Source: Coleophoma eucalyptorum (taxonomy: Eukaryota > Ascomycota > Leotiomycetes > Helotiales > Dermateaceae). From it: DNA of 64,000 nucleotides. A program made the translations under genes and the position numbers. The notes beneath the pieces were generated by a model. It worked only from the letters and a program-made list of their open reading frames with translations. It did no database searches and had not been told where the DNA came from. The stretch covers positions 63,499-127,498 of the forward strand of contig JALRME010000053.1 of NCBI GenBank assembly GCA_026120035.1, written 5' to 3'. This document shows, one piece after another, positions 58,700 through 64,000 of the stretch. The first letter of the stretch is position 1; each line of letters begins with the position of its first letter.

Positions 58700-59533
58700 A
58701 ATCGATGTCGAAATAGTAAAGGTAAGAGGTAAGTTTTTATATGTTAGAATGCCTATATTTCAGTCCACGGAGGACTCTCGATATATGTATATATCTACAC
58801 ATATATATATAAGTGGTTGGGGAATGTGTATAATCATATAATCAGGAAGTTTATCAGGAGTCAAGCCTGATCTATCTTTTACTTTCAACACTCCTACCTA
58901 CTTAGGCTTAGGATCTATTTGCTTTAAGCTCCTACTCCTTAGGTATTCCCTTTCAGTAGATCTTAATTGCCTCTCTGAGTCTAACGAAGTTGTCGCGGTA
59001 TAGTGGTTTCATTAGTCTTTCTACTACTTCTCTATTGATGTATACTATAGTTCTATCTCTCCTGTTTTAATATTTTCTCTTGCAAAGTAATATTGTATGG
59101 CGATATATTTAGTACGAGCGCAGAATTAAGGATTCTTTACCAATATTATATAGCCCCTTGATTATCACAAAAGAAAAACCGTTGTAAAGACACAGGTTTG
59201 ATCAAAGGCAGGATAGAGGTGTTTGGGAGCACAATAACCTTATATTGATCCGAATCCTATAGATCTCGTACGAAGGACACGAAAAGATAAGAAGAAAGAG
59301 AACCAATTTCTATGCCCTATCCCCTTTATATACTTCCTGGGTCCGAAACCTCTCCGCTGTCGGAATAATGAAAGAGAGAGGGGTAAGTTCTTTTTAACTA
59401 TCTTATGACACTAGAGGAGGATTGCAAGTGTATATATACATGTGTGTGTGTGTTATTCTATAAGATGGTTGGGGAATAAGTCGATCACCGAATCAGGAAA
59501 GAGTCAAGCCTGATCTTATCTCTGATATTAACA
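58700..59533 (-). mobile_element. Internally deleted Ty1/copia retrotransposon
   Basis: Read on the minus strand. An LTR-like block starts TGTTAATATCAGA at 59533 and contains a GTATATAAAG TATA box near 59332-59323. A decayed RNase H end of copia pol follows (RTKYIAIQYYFARENIKTGE, about 59119-59057, then remnants of DNFVRLREAIK near 58985-58955). A purine-rich tract (aagtaggtaggag) comes next, and a second LTR-like start TGTTGAAAG at 58890. Both LTR starts share GATCAGGCTTGACTC and the following CCCCAACC. So most of the interior is missing between 5' LTR and RNase H. The lower limit is uncertain. Confidence 0.7.
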
Positions 59534-59712
59534 TCCGCTTATGCTAGTGACGGGGCACCTGATAAAGGTACTTGATAATCTAATTATGACATTTAGGTAG
59601 GTTAGGTTCTTATATAACGATATAGTTATCTTATTTATTGCTATATATCACCATAAATAATAGTCGTATAAAATAGAGGAGACTACTATAGATATTTAAA
59701 CTAACTTATTAG

Positions 59713-59907
59713 GCTGCGCACCAAAACCAGAAAAACCAGACCACCCATGAAACCAGACCAGACCAGTGGGTGGGTGGTATTTCAAAATTTCCAACCCAGA
59801 AACCAGTAAGCTGCGCACCAAAACCAGAAAAACCAGACCACCCATGAAACCAGACCAGACCAGTGAGTGGGTGGGTGGTATTTCAAAATTTCCAACCCAG
59901 AAACCAG
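59713..59907. repeat. Direct duplication of about 97 bp
   Basis: Two near-identical copies beginning GCTGCGCACCAAAACCAG and ending AATTTCCAACCCAGAAACCAG-like sequence. The second copy carries a 4-bp insertion (gtga). Confidence 0.9.
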
Positions 59908-60133
59908 ACCACTGGTTAACCATTGGGACGAAAAACCAGTGGGTTTTGGCCTTAAACCAGTGGTTCAGGCAGAACCCACTGGTTTCTTAACCAGCCTATA
60001 TAACCATTACGTAACTTTATACTATAGAGGGGGAGAGGTCCCTAAAAAGAGAAAGTGGTTTGGTTTCTTTGCTTGCTTTTAACTCTAGGATCTAACTTTC
60101 TATTTCGACTTTAGAATCTAACTCTTGATTTTT

Positions 60134-60235
60134 CGACTTTGGATATTAATTTTGGATTTCGACTTTGGATTTCGACTTTGGATTTCGACTTTGGATTTCG
60201 ACTTTGGATTTCGACTTTGAATTTCGACTTTAGAT
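60134..60235. repeat. 13-bp tandem repeat CGACTTTGGATTT
   Basis: About seven consecutive copies, the last ones with one or two changes. The downstream segment 60250-60425 contains the same words inverted (TCTAAAGTCAAAATC), so the two halves could form a long imperfect hairpin. Confidence 0.85.
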
Positions 60236-60613
60236 TCTATCTCTAGATTTTTAATCAAGAGCTAAGATCGAAAGTTAGAGTCGAGAGTTAGAATCGAGAG
60301 TCAAAATCCAAGAGAAGAAATCTAAAGTCAAAATCAAGAGTTAAAATCTAAGAGAAGAAATCTAAAGTCAAAATTAAGAGTTAGAGTCTAAAGTTGAAAT
60401 TAATACTCAAAATCTAAGAGATACCTCCCCTCCTTTTGATACCCCTATATATTAGGCAAAACACTTATATTAAGCGAAAAACCAGTGGTTAAACCAGTGG
60501 TTAACCAGTGGGTGGTTTTTCAGATTTTCAAAAAACCAGCCCATATGGGTAGAAACCAGTGGGTGGTTTACAAATTGAAAAACCAGCCCATGGGTACCCA
60601 GTGGGCAGCCTAG

Positions 60614-60960
60614 AAACCAGACCACTGGTTAACCATTGGGACGAAAAACCAGTGGCCTTAGACCAGTGGTTCAGGCAGAACCCACTGGTTTCTTAACCAG
60701 CCTATATACCTAACTAATACGTAATTTTATACTATAGAGGGGAAGAGGTCCTTGAAAAGAGAGGGGGGGTTTCCTTGCTTGATTTTAACTCTAGGATCTA
60801 ACTTTCTATTTCGACTCTGGAATCTAACTATTGATTTTTGACTTTGGATATCGACTCTGGATTTCGACTTTAGATTTCGACTTTGATTTTCTGAATTTTG
60901 ACTTTAAATTTCGACTTTAGATTCTATCTTTGGATTTTTAATTTACTTAAAATTAAAAGA
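60614..60960. mobile_element. Second, partial copy of the CCAGTGG element
   Basis: From AAACCAGACCACTGGTTAACC onward this repeats the sequence that starts at about 59900, including the CCTATATA, CTATAGAGGG and CTCTAGGATCTAACTTTCTATTTCGAC blocks, with scattered substitutions. It starts exactly where the first element ends. Confidence 0.75.
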
Positions 60961-61235
60961 GTTTAAAAGAATAATAGAAAAAGAACTAGGAATATCTATA
61001 CTATACTTATATATATAGTGAGACTAAACTTAACCTTTTTAAAAAGCCTTTTTAATCGATAATAATGTTATGGAAATACCCAAGTCTCTATGGACGGAAT
61101 TAATTTCTATAGCTAATTATAATGAAAATAAAGCCCATCAAATTTAGATAAAAAGTCACCTTACGAATTATTTTGGGATAAGAAAAAAGACCTAAAAAAG
61201 TCTGCGCATTATAGAAAATACCCTCTGAACATCTT

Positions 61236-63110
61236 CGGAAACTAGATAACAAAACCAGTAAATGTCTATTAATAGGCTACGATGGCTCTAATATGTATAG
61301 AATATATGGTAAATCTAAAAATGAGACCACTAGGTTTAGAGAAGTTATATTTTTAGAAAACAAAATAGGATCTGATACTAATCTATTAAAACCTATTGAT
61401 ATAGATAATCGAAAATTTTCTATAACTAGTCAAAAATAAAGATACTAGTAATCAATCTAATACTCCTAAAAAATATGGAGTCGGACTTTATCAACACGTT
61501 ACTGATATTTTATATATAGCTTAAGCCGAGTTTAAGGATAAATTAAAGCTCGGCTTCAACCAAGTTCAATCTATAGCTAAGCTTCAATTCAAGCCGAGAT
61601 CGATCTCCGACCGAGGTAGCCTATCCCAAGGGCCGATTTGAGCCAAACATAGGCTTGAAGCCAACTTAGATTGGATGGATTCAAACTTAGATCAAATCCA
61701 TTTAAAATCACGTGATCTGTTTATAAACTATTAACTAATTACAAGTTTTGTAATAGTTATCTATGCCGCTTCTTATATATTGTTCTCTATTAATTGCGTA
61801 GAAAAATACTTAGTTATTTATTTATTACCGATGTTATATACTAAAAACATAAATACGTTTTGAAATTAAAGTTTAATGCTTAACTCTAAAATTAACCGTA
61901 AATTTAGCAAAGAATTTATTAGTATGCCTTAAGCTAGTTCTAAGCCTTAGATTAATCAATTAGCTTCAGGCTACTTAGATAGTAAGCCCCAAATCAGTAA
62001 ACAAGCCTTAGCTTAAGCTAAAATTACATCGAGCTCAAATGATCTATAAAGACAAAGCTAAGCCTAGTATAGAATAGAGCTAGACTTAAGTTACTTATTT
62101 AAAAAGGGCCTTGACGTAATTTAAACACAAGAACCTATTGTTTTTAAGTCTAAGACTAAAAACAACGTATGTTGTAGGCCAAATAAATCCGTATATAGTC
62201 TAAAACAATCTTCTAAAGTATAGTACAATAGTACTCTGGCTAGTTTCCTATCATCTATAGGGTTTACTAGATTGCAAAGCGGTTATTCTGTTTTCCAAAA
62301 GTTTTACTATAATTTAATTATAACTATTTTTATGGATGATTTACTTATTGTTGGTTGATTTATATACCGCTTATTTCAGCTATAGCTGTAATAGACAGGT
62401 CAAAATGGTAAGGTAAAAACATAGATGATTCTTCTAAGTGAGTGTGGTCGAGGTCTTATAAATACCCGTTCTGGGAATCGATTCGACCTCCGTAGCAATA
62501 CAGTCATATGTAGTGTTTGCACCTAAGCGCAAACACGGGAATAAGCAAGTAGTATAGCGATATTCCAACTCTATACACCTATAGGTGGCGTAGCGATATA
62601 CCAATACCTACATAAGGTATAACGATGCTATCTCGCAGGTAGTAGATATATCGATATTCTAACACTTATTTTTTGGTAAAAACAAAGATTATAAAAAAGG
62701 GCTATCAACTGGGTTTGAAATAACCGACTTAGGTCCGGTTAATCAATACCTAGGGATGAATATAATTCGGGATGGAGATAACTTTATACTATATCTAAAC
62801 CAAAAAACCTACTTAGAAAATATTTTAAAAAGGTTTAATACATGTTTAATTGTATTCCTATTTCTATAGCTATAGATTTGGGTCTAGAATTAGTAAAATC
62901 TATATTATAAGCTACGCCTGGTAAAATAAAGCTTCATCAATAGTTAATGGGATAGCTTATATATACTACTATAGAAACTAGAGTAGATATGGCATTCTCT
63001 TTATTTAAATTAGCTTAATTTATGTCTAATCCTAGTACTGCTTATTTTCTAATACTAAATAGAATTCCAAGATACTTATATAAAAGGGATTCGAAGGATA
63101 GGGTATCGCC
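61236..63110 (+). mobile_element. Ty1/copia pol remnant with nested insertions
   Basis: Plus-strand pieces of a copia polyprotein. The integrase tail is at about 61230-61370 (HLRKLDNKTSKCLLIGYDG, then YRIYGKSKNETTRFREVIF). RT is at about 62166-62355 (CRPNKSVYSLKQ, GFTRLQSGYSVF, FMDDLLIVG), RT continues at 62678-62830 (GFEITDLGPVNQYLGMNI, NQKTYLENILKRF), and then a weaker YTTIETRVDMAFSLFKLA near 62961-63015. A few stops such as TGG to TAG in the RT suggest RIP-like or neutral decay. A foreign AT-rich block rich in AGCTTAAGC words (about 61500-62110) separates integrase from RT, and a 308-bp insert lies inside RT (62356-62663). Confidence 0.8.
62356..62663. mobile_element. 308-bp SINE-like insertion inside copia RT
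   Basis: Flanked by ACTTATTGTTGGT (62343-62355) and ACTTATTTTTTGGT (62664-62677), a probable target-site duplication. Without the insert and one flank copy, the RT frame reads straight through from DDLLIVG to KNKDYKKGL. The insert has a region resembling a Pol III B box (GATTCGACCTCC, about 62479-62490) and several degenerate repeats of GCGATATNCCAA. A tRNA-derived SINE is my best guess; other non-coding elements are possible. Confidence 0.6.
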
Positions 63111-63587
63111 TAATATCGTAAGTAATGGTAGCATAATCAATAAGGCAAGATAATACGAGTATTTTTGCTATACGTATAAGGATGGTACGTATTAGCAATA
63201 TAAAGTCCTTAAGTTAGGTTTGAAAGAATAGAAGGAAAACAATAACCAGCATTGTTTAAATTGTTTTTTGAGCTTATCTTATTCTTTAAGGAAGTAAGGT
63301 CTATATATTTAAGTAGGAATTACGCTAGTAAATAAGGTACACATAAAACATACGCTACAGCGTAGTCCAAGTTTAGGTTTATTAGTTCAAGCATAAGAAC
63401 ATGGCATAAGTTTAAGCTTAAGTTTACCAGCTAAAACATAAATATAATGCGTAAGTCTAAGCCTATGTTTACGTAAAGCGTACTATAAAATAAAGCGTAA
63501 AAGTCGACTTAGGTTACTTGTAAAGGATATTCTAAGTCCCAATTTTACTCTATAAAATATATAGATTATAGTACTATACTACTTAGT
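63111..63587. other. AT-rich decayed repeat sequence
   Basis: No gene. Repeated AAGTTTAAGCTTAAG-type words (about 63390-63480) resemble those in the AT-rich block at 61500-62110, so both may derive from one repeat family. Confidence 0.4.
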
Positions 63588-63995
63588 ATGATGGATACAA
63601 GCAACCCAATTTTCAAATCTGTGATGTCAAAGTCTCGGCGAGACTTTAAAAATTGGAAGTCTGCGGTTATACGTAAACTCAAGACTTTTACAGAATCATA
63701 CATGGTATATCACGAGGATGATTTTGCGTTACAGGAATGTTTTGATTTCAAGAGATTGCGCGCAATGATTAAACCAAATTTCCAGCGTCATTGGCTGCCT
63801 ACGATATTTGCATTCGGGGTCGTAGCAGTAGACTTTGAGAAGATCTCTGAGTTGGGAAATGACTTTTTGAAATATAGGTACAATCTCTTTCGTCTAACAA
63901 ACCCTGGAGGGGGGCTAATCCAGAGTCACATTAGATGCAATATTACAGCTAATGGTTCACACCCGCCTTACCCATCTTCTATCTACGACATCTGA
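63588..63995 (+). CDS. Hypothetical protein, 135 aa
   Basis: Intact frame starting MMDTSNPIFKSVMSKSRRDF and ending at a stop just before the window edge. Base composition returns to normal here after the AT-rich repeats. The sequence has an amphipathic, charged N-terminus and a short hydrophobic stretch (LPTIFAFGVVAVDF) near residues 70-85. I recognise no family. The real gene may have further exons beyond the window, because the stop could lie in an intron. Confidence 0.4.
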   Translation: MMDTSNPIFKSVMSKSRRDFKNWKSAVIRKLKTFTESYMVYHEDDFALQECFDFKRLRAMIKPNFQRHWLPTIFAFGVVAVDFEKISELGNDFLKYRYNLFRLTNPGGGLIQSHIRCNITANGSHPPYPSSIYDI

Positions 63996-64000
63996 CCCAC

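Larger units (their letters stand above)
59713..60610. mobile_element. MITE-like element with inverted ends and TA flanks
   Basis: The left end reads TA|GGCTGCGCACC (from 59713) and the right end reads GTGGGCAGCC|TA (to 60610). The ends are inverted repeats (GGCTGC then G or C, then CAC), and both are flanked by TA, the duplication made by Tc1/mariner-type transposases. The inside has no coding frame. It holds a 97-bp direct duplication (59713-59809 and 59810-59907), many CCAGTGG/CCACTGG words, a 13-bp tandem array and an opposing purine-rich copy of the same words. A second truncated copy of the inner part follows at 60614. Confidence 0.6.

Noticed and set aside
59696..60082. Frames of 71-75 codons in the repeat island
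   Set aside because: They translate the 97-bp repeat (NPETSK/NPETRP-like repeats) and do not look like protein genes.
62420..62500. Functional tRNA gene in the RT insert
   Set aside because: A B-box-like word is visible but no complete cloverleaf could be folded by eye; more likely part of a SINE-like element.

Overview
The window comes from a filamentous ascomycete (Pezizomycotina). The signs are many short spliceosomal introns of about 50-110 bp with a CTNAC/CTAAT branch site just before the acceptor, gene families typical of this group (velvet regulator, LaeA-type methyltransferase, asco-laccase, cysteine-type arylsulfatase, Utp16, NC2-alpha), and AT-rich, stop-riddled copia retrotransposon remnants that look mutated by a RIP-like process. 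The laccase and methyltransferase would fit Leotiomycetes, but that placement is a guess. I rebuilt exon structures by hand. For almost every gene the exons add up to a complete reading frame.

Layout. 0-18 kb is an accessory-flavoured stretch: an F-box/2EXR-like protein, a LaeA/TAM-type methyltransferase, a 3.4-kb gene desert, then laccase, a sugar-porter MFS transporter and an arylsulfatase (possible saprotrophic or polymer-degradation neighbours), then a class-3 lipase. 20-54 kb is a dense housekeeping block: an unrecognised basic protein with FKRRAR repeats, glutamate 5-kinase, Atp23, Aurora kinase, Tip41, a DUF155/RMD-type protein, an Nhp10-like HMG protein, CCT-theta, arylamine N-acetyltransferase, NC2-alpha, a mitochondrial TPR/Sel1-like protein, a Utp16-like protein, a RING/RS-rich protein, an alpha/beta hydrolase, CTP synthase and a VelC-like velvet protein. 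Many are head-to-head pairs with short shared promoters (proline kinase/Atp23, Aurora/Tip41, Nhp10-like/CCT8, TPR/Utp16-like). From 54.4 kb the genes stop. There is a 4.3-kb gene desert upstream of the velvet gene, then from about 58.7 kb an AT-rich repeat island: a deleted copia element, a TA-flanked MITE-like element with CCAGTGG repeats, a copia pol remnant carrying a nested SINE-like insertion, and one intact unknown ORF at the very end.

Most notable points. (1) The CTP synthase gene appears to need an AT-AC intron of 57 nt, because no GT-AG choice keeps the conserved frame. (2) The MFS transporter appears to have a 5-nt micro-exon that restores a YDSGIVGGV motif. (3) The Aurora kinase has a GC-AG intron joining its first two coding exons. 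(4) A 308-bp insertion with a near-perfect 13-14 bp target duplication sits in the copia reverse transcriptase, and removing it restores the RT frame exactly. (5) An element of about 0.9 kb is bounded by inverted GGCTGC(G/C)CAC ends and TA dinucleotides. No RNA genes, CRISPR arrays or secondary-metabolite synthase genes were recognised.
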